Source of the DNA: Chitinophagaceae bacterium
Lineage (GTDB): Bacteria; Bacteroidota; Bacteroidia; Chitinophagales; Chitinophagaceae
Length of the DNA stretch: 8,538 bases
Direction of reading: 5' to 3'
Assembly: GCA_009996555.1 (NCBI GenBank)
Contig: JAACZX010000081.1
Coordinates: 1 to 8,538 of the forward strand
Part shown: positions 1 to 7,809 of the stretch, piece by piece
Position numbering within the stretch: the first letter of the stretch is position 1
How the letters are laid out: each line of letters begins with the position of its first letter
Position numbers and translations under genes: made by a program
Notes under the pieces: generated by a model
What the model saw: the letters and a program-made list of their open reading frames with translations, nothing else
Databases searched by the model: none
What the model was told of the DNA's origin: nothing

Positions 1-5
1 TTCAT
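1..5 (-). CDS. Start of a further gene downstream of susD (partial)
   Basis: Reading the minus strand past the susD stop, an ATG lies at 5-3 followed by AA, so the predicted protein begins Met-Lys/Asn before the window ends. It sits 20 bp after the susD stop, close to the 18-bp susC-susD gap, and its upstream sequence is A-rich without a Shine-Dalgarno motif, like susD. By position in Sus-type loci this would often be a SusE/SusF-like surface glycan-binding lipoprotein. Only the start codon is visible, so the product is inference, and the ATG could also be chance. Confidence 0.35.
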
Positions 6-25
6 GTTTCGTTCTTTTAATGTGA

Positions 26-1606
26 TTAATAACCTGTGTTTTGTGTCAGGTTGGGGTTTGCAGCGATCTCTGAATCAGGGATCGGGAAAAGTTTGCGGAT
101 GGCAGAAACACCAGTACCGCTTTTCACACCGCCCTTCCATGGCCACAGGTAAGTTCCTTCCACAAAACGATTGAAACGGATCAGATCAGTTCTGCGGAAA
201 CCTTCCCATTGAAGCTCTCTTGCTCTTTCATCAATAATATAATCAATGGTGTAAAAACCCAATGGCGCTGCAGTAACCTGTGCACGTGACCGCAAAGCAT
301 TCAGGTAGATCAATGCCTGTGCATCGGTACCACCTGTACCACCACGTTTCACTGCTTCGGCATAGATCAGGTACATTTCAGCTAAACGGAAAACAGGAAA
401 GTCAATATCAGAGAACTCTTTGCCGGGATCCTGGCCAAAACCACCACTGCGTGTGCGGTTACGATACTTGATAATTGCCAGTCCGTCTTTGAATTCCGAA
501 ATATTATTGATCTCAATATTCTGTGTGCCCGTTGTAAACTGTGCACGTTTATCGCCATTGCCATTCACATCAGGAAACAGGTCAGGAATATTTCGTGTGG
601 TGCGGATACCGCCCCAGCCACCAAGACCGGAAAGATTGCGATCCATATCGCCACCAACAGAAGCATTCACCAGGAAAGTTGTTCCTCCAAAGTTTTTTGA
701 CCTGATACCATCGTAGTTAAGTGTCCATATAAATTCAGGGTTGTTCACATTGTTGTCTGCCAAACCCAGCCAGCGGTAATCGCTCAGCAAACCATAACCG
801 GCATCAATTACACGTTTTGAATACGAAATGGCTTCGGTGTATTTATCCTGGTCAATATAAACCTTGGCATTGAGGTACAAACGGGCAAGCAGCGACCATG
901 CAGCAGCTTTATCTGCACGGCCATAAGCTGCAGTACGTGCATTTGACAGATCAGCGTCAATCGCTTTCAGTTCGCCTTCGATATAGGCAAATAATTCAGC
1001 CCTGTTTGTTTGCTTTGGATTGAACTTACCGATCGGATCATTTTCTGTTGTAAAACCAGGTTTGCCATACAAGTCGAGCAGTACCCAATAAGCAAAGGCA
1101 CGCACAAACCTTGTTTCGGCACGCATGCGTTTAATGTTATCAGCTGCTGCGCCTGTAATACCACGGCCACCCACTTTTGATGCTTCGCTTTCACGGATAA
1201 ACTCATTACACAGTGTAATGATGTATGTGCAGCGGTAATACAAACCCTTTGTCATGGGGTTGCTGGAACTCCAGTTCATGTTATGGAAATCCTGGATACC
1301 GGGATCGTTCCATGCCACAACAGCTTCATCGGTACTCAACTCCTGTGCTTTCCAGAACAGGCGGAGAAAATCGGAAGCACCTTCATCAATACCAGCCACA
1401 TCGCCATTACCTGCGGGACCCTGGTTACCAGTAAGCGCCATGCTTCCATAAACCTTCGCCAACACCTGCTGATAGCCTGCTTCTGATGTATATACATTCT
1501 CCGAAGACAAAGTATTTGGCGGATTTCTGTCGAGTGATTTATGACAGCTGGTAAACACTGCCATCCCCAACAATAACGAACTTATATAAACTGAAATACG
1601 TTTCAT
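26..1606 (-). CDS. susD: SusD-like outer-membrane glycan-binding lipoprotein (RagB/SusD family)
   Basis: This is a 526-residue SusD-family protein, about the usual length. It starts with a lipoprotein signal peptide, with the lipobox FTSC placing the lipidated cysteine at residue 21; the following residues HKSLD are only weakly like a Bacteroidota surface-export signal. Family hallmarks are the helical segment around 160-183 (RAETRFVRAFAYWVLLDLYG), the TPR-like ADKAAAWSLLARLYLNA at 231-247, and the C-terminal block from about 402 (FPVFRLAEMYLIYAEAV, then IIDERARELQWEGFRRTDLIRF at 457-478, ending in FPIPDSEIAANPNL). Known role of the family: it caps the SusC barrel on the cell surface and captures oligosaccharides for import. 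The linked GH13 enzyme suggests an alpha-glucan ligand, but I could not verify individual binding residues. It follows susC by 18 bp and is almost certainly cotranscribed. There is no Shine-Dalgarno motif before the ATG, which is common in this phylum. Confidence 0.96.
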   Translation of the reverse strand: MKRISVYISSLLLGMAVFTSCHKSLDRNPPNTLSSENVYTSEAGYQQVLAKVYGSMALTGNQGPAGNGDVAGIDEGASDFLRLFWKAQELSTDEAVVAWNDPGIQDFHNMNWSSSNPMTKGLYYRCTYIITLCNEFIRESEASKVGGRGITGAAADNIKRMRAETRFVRAFAYWVLLDLYGKPGFTTENDPIGKFNPKQTNRAELFAYIEGELKAIDADLSNARTAAYGRADKAAAWSLLARLYLNAKVYIDQDKYTEAISYSKRVIDAGYGLLSDYRWLGLADNNVNNPEFIWTLNYDGIRSKNFGGTTFLVNASVGGDMDRNLSGLGGWGGIRTTRNIPDLFPDVNGNGDKRAQFTTGTQNIEINNISEFKDGLAIIKYRNRTRSGGFGQDPGKEFSDIDFPVFRLAEMYLIYAEAVKRGGTGGTDAQALIYLNALRSRAQVTAAPLGFYTIDYIIDERARELQWEGFRRTDLIRFNRFVEGTYLWPWKGGVKSGTGVSAIRKLFPIPDSEIAANPNLTQNTGY

Positions 1607-1624
1607 ATTGCAGATATTAATTTT

Positions 1625-4594
1625 TTAAAAATCAAAGTTTAAGCCCAATACATACGTGCGTGGGCGTGGGTAGATGGTATTATCAATACCACCTGAGATT
1701 TCCGGATCAAGACCACCGTACTTTGTAATTACAAATACATTCTGCACGTTGGCTGTAATACGCAAACGCACATTCTTTGCAATTTCACCTGCATCATATC
1801 CGATGTTGATATTATCCATACGGAGGAAAGATGCATTCTTTACATAGTAATCAGAGAAATACTGGTTGTTCACAAATCCTGTGTTCAGATAATCTCTTGA
1901 ACCATTTGCAAGGAAACCAAGCGGATTTACGATTTGACGGTAAACACCCATGTTTGAGTTTACGTTATCATACATGTAGTTGCCAATGCTTCCACGCATC
2001 ACAAATCCAGCAGTAAAACGTTTTACTGTTACATTGGAATTGATACCGATAAAATACCTTGCTTCCGGTGCCTGATAGATATAAAGATCTTTTTCATTGA
2101 TGATACCATCACGGTTCAGGTCTTCGTATAAACCTTCAATTGGTTTGTTATTGGCATCATAGATCTGCTTGTACACATAAAAAGAAGAAGGACGCTCTCC
2201 AACAATATGCCGTTGAATGGTATTACCTGTACCGCCACTGATGCCGCCCACGGCAACACCTGTAAAGTTTGGATCAGGATTCACCAACAGGTTGGTGATC
2301 TTTGGAACCACATAGGTAAAGTTGGCACCAATTTCCCATTCGATATCTTTCTTGCGAACAGGAACAACATTCAATGTTACTTCCAAACCTTTGCTTTCAA
2401 TATTACCCACGTTTGTAAACAACTGGTTCGTGAAGTTTGATCCAGCAGGGATAGGTACTGTGCTTAACAGGTCTTCTGTTTTACGCATAAAACCTTCCAC
2501 CGTACCATTGATGCGGTTGTCAATAAATCCAAAATCAACGGCTGCATTTATATTGGTGGTTGTTTCCCAACGCAGATCAGCATCATAAGCACTTGGACGA
2601 AGCATATTCACAAATGAATTACCCAACTGGTATTGCGCCTGGTTGTTGCTGAGATCATAAACAGGAATATATCCATAGAACGGAATACCATCCTGCTGAC
2701 CGGTAACACCATAACCTGCACGCAGTTTCAGGTTAGAAACCACTGTTGAATTCTTCAGGAAATTTTCTTCATTCACCTGCCATGCTACTGCTGCAGATGG
2801 GAAGAAACCCCAGCGGTTATTTTTATTGAATTTAGATGTACCATCGGTACGGGCATTTAATGTAACAGTGTACTTGTTAGCCAATGTATAAACCAAACGT
2901 CCGTAATAAGAGATCAATGTATAACCCGGCGCCTGTGAAATAAAGTTGGGGATTGATCCGGGAACAATAGTTCCATTGTAACGCTTGTCGGGATAGTTAA
3001 AGCTGTAAAATTCAAAATCCTGGTAACCTGTACCTGCTGTTACATCTACACGGCTGTTAATGGCTTTGATGTTGGATGCATAGTTGAAGTAAAAATCCAT
3101 CAACTTGTTATTACGCTGCTGGTAGTAGCGGTTATAGGTACCCTGGCGGCGGTATGTATCTGCAACGCTGTCTGTAACAATATTCACACCATCACCTTGC
3201 GAAACATCGTAACCGAGGTTGAGGTTTGCACGAAGTCCTTTTACAAATGGCAACTGGTAATCGAACTGAATATTACCGATGCTGCGGTAAACTTCGCTTG
3301 TGTTTTCCCTGTTGTATAACAAACCAACCGGGTTGCGGTTTGAAAGTTGTGTAGGCAATCCATCGGGATCTGTCCACTCCCAGTAACCACCATAACGGCT
3401 GCTGCTTGAACGTACAGGTTTTGTTGGATCGAATGTAACTGCATTACCAATTGCTCCTTCATTTGCAAAGAAGTTAGTGGTACGGGCACCTTTCAGGTTC
3501 AGATCAACTTTCAGTTTATTATTAAAGAAACTCGGGCTGAGGTTTACCGAACCGGTCATACGTTGAAAGTTGCCGGTTTTTAAAATGCCATCCTGGTTAA
3601 GGTAACCACCTGATATACGGAAAGGAAACTTACCGTTACCAAATGCACCTGTTGCACTAAGGTTAAAGTCCTGTGCAAAGGCATTGCGGAAAACCTGGTC
3701 CTGCCAGTCGGTACTTTCTTTACCAAGCAATGCAACCTGCGACGGTGTTCCTTTTGCATTTACAATAGAACGGATTTCATCGGCACTCAACACATCTACT
3801 TTACCAGCTGGTGTTTGTACAAATCCCTGTGCACTGAAGTTGAGACGAACTTTTCCTTTCTTCCCTTTTTTAGTTGTGATCAGCACAACACCATTCGATG
3901 CACGTGAACCGTAGATAGCTGCGGCTGAAGGATCTTTTAAAATGGTGAATGTTTCAATATCATTCGGGTTAATAAGGTTGAGTGGGTTGGTTGCGCCTGA
4001 AATGCCGCCATTATCAACGGGTACACCGTCAATAACAATCAACGGATCGTTGCTTGCATTTAATGAAGCACCGCCACGAATACGGATGCGGCTGCCACTG
4101 CCGGGTGCACCACTGTTTGGTGTAATTTGCACACCAGCTACTTTACCTGCAATTAACTGCTCAGGTGTTTGCAGTGCTCCTTTCACAAAATCTTTTGAAG
4201 AAACAGTTGCCACAGAGCCGGAAAGGTCTCTCTTACGCTGCGTACCATAACCAACCACCACCACTTCGTTCAGCGTGCCTTGCGCAGCCGAAAGCGAAAC
4301 AGCAAAATCAGTTTGTGCACCCACAGTTAATTCGTAAGCAGTGTAACCTACCGATGAAATAACAAGTACACTGTTGTTGTCATCAACAGCAAGACGAAAA
4401 TTACCACCGGCATCAGTGGTGGTACCACGGCTGGTACCTTTAATTGTAACGGAGGCATTTGCAACAGGAGAGCCGTCTTTACTATCGGTTACTTTTCCGG
4501 TAACCGTTTTTCCTTGTGCAAACACATTCACAGCCAAAACCACGAGCAGGAAGCTTAGCACTCCCGCCCTGGCAAGCAGACGATGAAGGGTCAT
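1625..4594 (-). CDS. susC: SusC-like TonB-dependent outer-membrane oligosaccharide transporter (SusC/RagA family)
   Basis: This is a 989-residue SusC/RagA transporter that imports oligosaccharides across the outer membrane with its SusD lid, powered by TonB. From the chosen ATG (4594-4592): signal peptide 1-26 with likely cleavage at VFA/Q; carboxypeptidase-regulatory-like beta domain about 29-105 (GKVTDSKDGSPVANASVTIKG); the SusC linker LNEVVVVGYGTQRKRDLSGS at 108-127; plug domain about 128-245 with PLIVIDGVPVDN and ILKDPSAAAIYGSRASNGVV; then a beta-barrel ending in a terminal Phe (GLNFDF), typical of outer-membrane proteins. A TTG two codons upstream would also keep the frame open, but ATG is preferred because it gives a standard signal peptide. 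There is no N-terminal STN domain, so control by an ECF sigma/anti-sigma pair through this receptor is not indicated. It lies 168 bp after the amylase stop and 18 bp before susD. Substrate class is inferred from the GH13 neighbour. Confidence 0.97.
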   Translation of the reverse strand: MTLHRLLARAGVLSFLLVVLAVNVFAQGKTVTGKVTDSKDGSPVANASVTIKGTSRGTTTDAGGNFRLAVDDNNSVLVISSVGYTAYELTVGAQTDFAVSLSAAQGTLNEVVVVGYGTQRKRDLSGSVATVSSKDFVKGALQTPEQLIAGKVAGVQITPNSGAPGSGSRIRIRGGASLNASNDPLIVIDGVPVDNGGISGATNPLNLINPNDIETFTILKDPSAAAIYGSRASNGVVLITTKKGKKGKVRLNFSAQGFVQTPAGKVDVLSADEIRSIVNAKGTPSQVALLGKESTDWQDQVFRNAFAQDFNLSATGAFGNGKFPFRISGGYLNQDGILKTGNFQRMTGSVNLSPSFFNNKLKVDLNLKGARTTNFFANEGAIGNAVTFDPTKPVRSSSSRYGGYWEWTDPDGLPTQLSNRNPVGLLYNRENTSEVYRSIGNIQFDYQLPFVKGLRANLNLGYDVSQGDGVNIVTDSVADTYRRQGTYNRYYQQRNNKLMDFYFNYASNIKAINSRVDVTAGTGYQDFEFYSFNYPDKRYNGTIVPGSIPNFISQAPGYTLISYYGRLVYTLANKYTVTLNARTDGTSKFNKNNRWGFFPSAAVAWQVNEENFLKNSTVVSNLKLRAGYGVTGQQDGIPFYGYIPVYDLSNNQAQYQLGNSFVNMLRPSAYDADLRWETTTNINAAVDFGFIDNRINGTVEGFMRKTEDLLSTVPIPAGSNFTNQLFTNVGNIESKGLEVTLNVVPVRKKDIEWEIGANFTYVVPKITNLLVNPDPNFTGVAVGGISGGTGNTIQRHIVGERPSSFYVYKQIYDANNKPIEGLYEDLNRDGIINEKDLYIYQAPEARYFIGINSNVTVKRFTAGFVMRGSIGNYMYDNVNSNMGVYRQIVNPLGFLANGSRDYLNTGFVNNQYFSDYYVKNASFLRMDNINIGYDAGEIAKNVRLRITANVQNVFVITKYGGLDPEISGGIDNTIYPRPRTYVLGLNFDF

Positions 4595-4660
4595 AATCAA
4601 TAGTTGGGGTTTTGAGATTTACAATTTATATCTATACAGTTCCTGTAGTTCTTTGCTGTT

Positions 4661-4670
4661 GATTGCAATC
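4661..4670. promoter_or_regulatory. Palindrome GATTGCAATC in the susC leader, candidate operator
   Basis: A perfect 10-bp palindrome in the gap between the amylase and susC, with 66 bp separating it from the susC ATG. The same 10-mer lies 67 bp before the amylase ATG (7719-7728), and I see no other copy in the window. Palindromic DNA of this length is typical of a dimeric regulator's operator. As RNA it could pair only about 3 bp around a tetraloop, so a DNA-level role is more likely. The regulator is unknown. Confidence 0.5.
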
Positions 4671-4697
4671 GTTCTTCTTTCTTTTAGCAACTGTCAA

Positions 4698-4727
4698 CAA
4701 AAAATATATTCACTGTCGTAAGATCAA
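4698..4727 (-). promoter_or_regulatory. Weak candidate Bacteroidota-type promoter for susCD
   Basis: On the minus strand TTG (4727-4725) is followed after 18 bp by TATTTTTTG (4706-4698). This differs from the phylum consensus TTG/TAnnTTTG by one extra base in the -7 element. It would start transcription roughly 95-100 nt before the susC ATG and put the GATTGCAATC palindrome about 20 bp into the transcript. If it is not used, susCD must be read through from the amylase or from a promoter I cannot recognise. Confidence 0.3.
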
Positions 4728-4734
4728 TAGCCGG

Positions 4735-4772
4735 GCAGCATAATAAGACAATCCCCTTTCGCTTACTGCTGC
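4735..4772 (-). other. Imperfect hairpin over the amylase stop codon
   Basis: In the amylase transcript GCAGCA (4772-4767) can pair with UGCUGC (4740-4735), and inside it UAAG with CUUA, leaving an asymmetric internal loop and a loop of about 14 nt. The stem includes the amylase stop codon. No U-tract follows directly; the nearest run of Ts is about 30 nt further on, so it does not look like a classical terminator. It could limit read-through or protect a 3' end, or it may be chance. Confidence 0.25.
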
Positions 4773-7651
4773 ACTATTATTTTTTCATACCTCACCAGGT
4801 TATCAACCCTCACCTGCAACACATACTGGCCTGCCTGCAAAGGCACGCCTGCAAAACTGTTGCGATCCATTTCAAACAACTGGTAACCTTTTATCTGAAA
4901 GCCCATGCTTTTTGATGCAAGCACCTGACCTTGTATGTTTATTAACTGCACACTCACGTTGCCGCTTTTTGGCAATTCGTAACGAACAGTGGCTGTATGT
5001 TGCACCGGGTTGGGATATACAGTGAGTCTAAAGTCAGTATTTGAAGCGATAATATCTCTGACATTGGTCACTACAGCACCTGATATATTCTGATTGAGAT
5101 ACACTTTAAATTGTCCCGGCTCAAGCGCAACAACCTGTTGGTTTCCCGATACAGTTATGGAGCCCCCGTTTGTATAATCGTAAAAAGTTCCGTTTGCCGG
5201 GAATGTAACTGTGGGTGATTGCTGCTCCACATCAAAGTTTGCAACAATGACATATTTCAGATCCACATGATCAACCACAATTGTTTTTACCAGGCTGCTG
5301 CCAAGGTTGGTTCCTAATGCAAGGTTAGGTGTGCGGAATGTGTTTTTATACAGGTTACGCAGTTTTGCCATTGCTGCGTATGTTTCATAAAGGCGTTTAC
5401 GACGTACCTGCTGATAGTAATCCCAGCGCAGTGGTTTATTACCGGTGCGTCCATTGAAATTGATATCATAATCATAGCCCACCTCACCAAATTGCCAGAT
5501 CATTTTCGGACCGGGTAAGCCCATCAATATTGCAGCCATTGCTTCTGTACGACGCAGGCCAACCGTAGTATCTTTTACATTGTGTGCGCCATTGGTGATA
5601 TTGCCTGCATTGATATTTTCATACATGATGCGTTGTTCATCATGACTTTCAGCATAGGTGATCAAATGCGGTTTGTCGTTGAACGCAGCATCATTCCAGT
5701 TGCTCCTGTTCTTCCAGAATGCACGGTTAATATCAGAGTTAGCAGAAAAGCCTTTTGTATTCTGGTTGAACTGGTAAGTCATTATTCCCCACAACATCAT
5801 TCCACGTTTTGCCAGTTCTGCTTCTTCATCATCGTTACCCAAATGCTCAAGAATGCAGTAAGAACCCGGGCTTACCACCTGCATACTGTCGTAATAGCGT
5901 TGCCAGATGTTGATGCGGTCCTGGTTATACTGGTTCCATGCATTTACATCAGTTGTATAATTATTGGTGAAGCCTTTGCTGAGATCCCAACGGAAACCAT
6001 CAATGCGGTACTCCGTTAACCAATGGCGGATAAACCGTGATACATGATATTTTGTGGGCTCAACATTATGATTGAAATCGTGGAATACGTTGAATGGATG
6101 CTGTGCCGTTTCGTAGAAGTAAGGATTGTTGGCTGCTGTTTGATTTGCTGATGCATTCCACCACATGGCTGCCAGTGGTGATTGACCTGTTGCATGGTTG
6201 AAAGCAATATCCTGGATGACTGCAATGCCCAATGTATGCGCCTGGTCAATAAATGCTTTCAATGCATTTTTGCTGCCGTAATATTTATCCGGTGCAAAGA
6301 AATACATCGGGTTATAGCCCCAGCTTTCATTGCCGTCAAACTCATTGAACGGCATCAGCTGCACTGCATTAAAACCAAGGTTTTTGATATAGTTCAATGT
6401 GTCCTTCAGCATTTGCCAGCTGTGCAATGCACCAAAATCACGCACCAGCAGTTCATATACCATCAAGTCCCGTTTATCAGGACGAACATAGCTGTTGCTT
6501 GTCCAGTTGTAAGCTGCTTCGCCGGGGGTGATAACGCCAACAATTCCACCTGTTGTTTTACCGGTTGGGTATTGCGGCATGTTGGGGTAAGTGGTTGCAT
6601 TGATGTGCTGATCATTATTTGGATCAAGCACCAGTTCACTATACGGATCGGCCATGCGGATCACATCATCTACAACATATTGAAAACGGTAGGTTGTTCC
6701 TGCAGTAAGACCTGTTACTTCTGTCCAGAAATAATCACCATCTTTTTTCATTTGGCCTGAACAGCTTTGTGTCCAGTTATTAAAATCACCAATGAGCGAA
6801 ACTTTGGTTTTTAATGGTGCATATAAAATGAAAACGGCTTTTGTGTTGTTGTCTTCAAACGTAATTCCGTCTTTACGTCCGGCAGGTCTTGCACCTGTTG
6901 GGTTGCTGGCCTGTGGCACAAAAAAGTTGAATGTATCACGTTTGATGGTGCCGTTATCATCAGCCTCAAGTGTGATCTGCTGTTCGCAGGTAGTGGTTAC
7001 GTTGGCTGTACCGTTAATGACCTGTGCGGCAGTTCCTGTTGCAATTTGTGCGGCATTAAAACGTAAAGTAAGGTTGGCATTTTTTGATGATACAGCTGTA
7101 ACCGGAACATTGAAAGGCGGTGTTCCTGCAGTAAACGGTTCGGCAGAAGGAACATAAGTGGGCTGCATGGCAGGTGAAGTAAACTTTACAGCAAACTCAT
7201 TAGCGGCATACACTTTTATATACATATCGCTGCCATCAATATTGCGTTGTACCAGGTTGCCGGCTTCGTTGCGGAAAAGAATGGTGATATAACGAATGGT
7301 TTCGCCTGCAGGCACACCATAGTAACTGCGGATATTATTAATTGTAAACTGCCAGGTGTTGGGTTTGTTTACCGGATCGGGGCGGGTTGCCACCGGTGCA
7401 TTTGATGAGCCCCATGTTCCCTTCGTGTACTTCCAGTCGGTTTGTGAACCGCTGTTTGATGTAATAAGTCCTGTGTGTAAATAAACTGTGCCGTTAAAGT
7501 TCTGTAAGCCTTTGTTTCCTTTTGTGGCATCCATGGTAATAACAATGGTGCTGGCGTCGGTTGGAAAAGCTACATCAGTTGATAATAATTGGGCATGGCC
7601 TGCATAAGCTGCACAGCAGAAGAAAACAAACGCAAGCAAGATTTTTCTCAT
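4763..7651 (-). CDS. Secreted multidomain GH13 alpha-glucan hydrolase (alpha-amylase/pullulanase type) with T9SS sorting domain
   Basis: A 962-residue extracellular enzyme of glycoside hydrolase family 13, expected to cleave starch-type alpha-glucans. Order: Sec signal peptide 1-20 (cleavage at GHA/Q, no lipobox); an unassigned beta-rich N-terminal region about 22-150; a second beta-rich segment about 155-247; a CBM48/E-set-like module about 265-345 (KVSLIGDFNNWTQ); GH13 barrel from about 394 with SWGYNP at 443-448, region I DIAFNH 481-486, region II DGFRWDLSKG 551-560 (nucleophile D556, R554), region III LEH 601-603 (acid/base E602), region IV SHDEQR 669-674 (stabiliser D671); C-terminal beta domain to about 853; T9SS type A sorting domain about 873-962 (VYPNPV ... 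GQYVLQV ... KIIVQQ). The catalytic triad is complete. Region II has KG where classical alpha-amylases have KH, so exact specificity (amylase, neopullulanase or pullulanase) is open. An AAAAGGG sequence lies 8 nt before the ATG. Confidence 0.93.
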   Translation of the reverse strand: MRKILLAFVFFCCAAYAGHAQLLSTDVAFPTDASTIVITMDATKGNKGLQNFNGTVYLHTGLITSNSGSQTDWKYTKGTWGSSNAPVATRPDPVNKPNTWQFTINNIRSYYGVPAGETIRYITILFRNEAGNLVQRNIDGSDMYIKVYAANEFAVKFTSPAMQPTYVPSAEPFTAGTPPFNVPVTAVSSKNANLTLRFNAAQIATGTAAQVINGTANVTTTCEQQITLEADDNGTIKRDTFNFFVPQASNPTGARPAGRKDGITFEDNNTKAVFILYAPLKTKVSLIGDFNNWTQSCSGQMKKDGDYFWTEVTGLTAGTTYRFQYVVDDVIRMADPYSELVLDPNNDQHINATTYPNMPQYPTGKTTGGIVGVITPGEAAYNWTSNSYVRPDKRDLMVYELLVRDFGALHSWQMLKDTLNYIKNLGFNAVQLMPFNEFDGNESWGYNPMYFFAPDKYYGSKNALKAFIDQAHTLGIAVIQDIAFNHATGQSPLAAMWWNASANQTAANNPYFYETAQHPFNVFHDFNHNVEPTKYHVSRFIRHWLTEYRIDGFRWDLSKGFTNNYTTDVNAWNQYNQDRINIWQRYYDSMQVVSPGSYCILEHLGNDDEEAELAKRGMMLWGIMTYQFNQNTKGFSANSDINRAFWKNRSNWNDAAFNDKPHLITYAESHDEQRIMYENINAGNITNGAHNVKDTTVGLRRTEAMAAILMGLPGPKMIWQFGEVGYDYDINFNGRTGNKPLRWDYYQQVRRKRLYETYAAMAKLRNLYKNTFRTPNLALGTNLGSSLVKTIVVDHVDLKYVIVANFDVEQQSPTVTFPANGTFYDYTNGGSITVSGNQQVVALEPGQFKVYLNQNISGAVVTNVRDIIASNTDFRLTVYPNPVQHTATVRYELPKSGNVSVQLINIQGQVLASKSMGFQIKGYQLFEMDRNSFAGVPLQAGQYVLQVRVDNLVRYEKIIVQQ

Positions 7652-7659
7652 AACGCAAT

Positions 7660-7666
7660 CCCTTTT
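7660..7666 (-). promoter_or_regulatory. Shine-Dalgarno-like AAAAGGG before the amylase ATG
   Basis: The minus strand reads AAAAGGG, then 8 nt, then the ATG at 7651. It supports this start codon. susC and susD have no comparable purine-rich site, so translation initiation of the amylase may differ from that of the transporter pair. Confidence 0.4.
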
Positions 7667-7717
7667 ACATCAAACCAAATAGAACAATGATCAATGAAAT
7701 TTGTTGGATTATCGTTG

Positions 7718-7729
7718 TGATTGCAATCA
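7718..7729. promoter_or_regulatory. Palindrome TGATTGCAATCA in the amylase leader, candidate operator
   Basis: A perfect 12-bp palindrome between the amylase and the divergent AraC-type gene. Its 10-bp core GATTGCAATC ends 67 bp before the amylase ATG, matching the copy 66 bp before the susC ATG. It lies downstream of the predicted amylase promoter, inside the leader, which would suit a repressor or roadblock role; activation from an unrecognised closer promoter is also possible. It is 186 bp upstream of the regulator's ATG. Confidence 0.55.
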
Positions 7730-7809
7730 GTAAGAAAGATTTTTTCGGTCTTTTATATAACAGCCGGTCGCTAAATCAACACCCTTCATTTCCCGCAATC
7801 AAAACAATA

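Noticed and set aside
3942..4250. Plus-strand open frame of 102 codons opposite the susC plug domain
   Set aside because: It is the reverse-strand shadow of a highly conserved SusC segment with no independent coding evidence.
4693..4698. TTGACA on the minus strand resembling a sigma-70 -35 box
   Set aside because: No TATAAT-like element follows at 16-18 bp, and Bacteroidota promoters do not use this consensus.
4735..4772. Intrinsic terminator after the amylase
   Set aside because: The stem is imperfect and no U-tract follows it directly, so I list it only as a hairpin.
5582..6019. Plus-strand open frame of 145 codons opposite the amylase
   Set aside because: It is antisense to GH13 regions II-IV and shows no domain; its openness follows from codon bias of the real gene.
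6182..6760. Plus-strand open frame of 192 codons opposite the amylase
   Set aside because: It lies wholly within the amylase coding region on the other strand, has a low-complexity Cys/His/Ile-rich translation without a recognisable domain, and has no promoter or ribosome site. The amylase frame is strongly supported by catalytic motifs.
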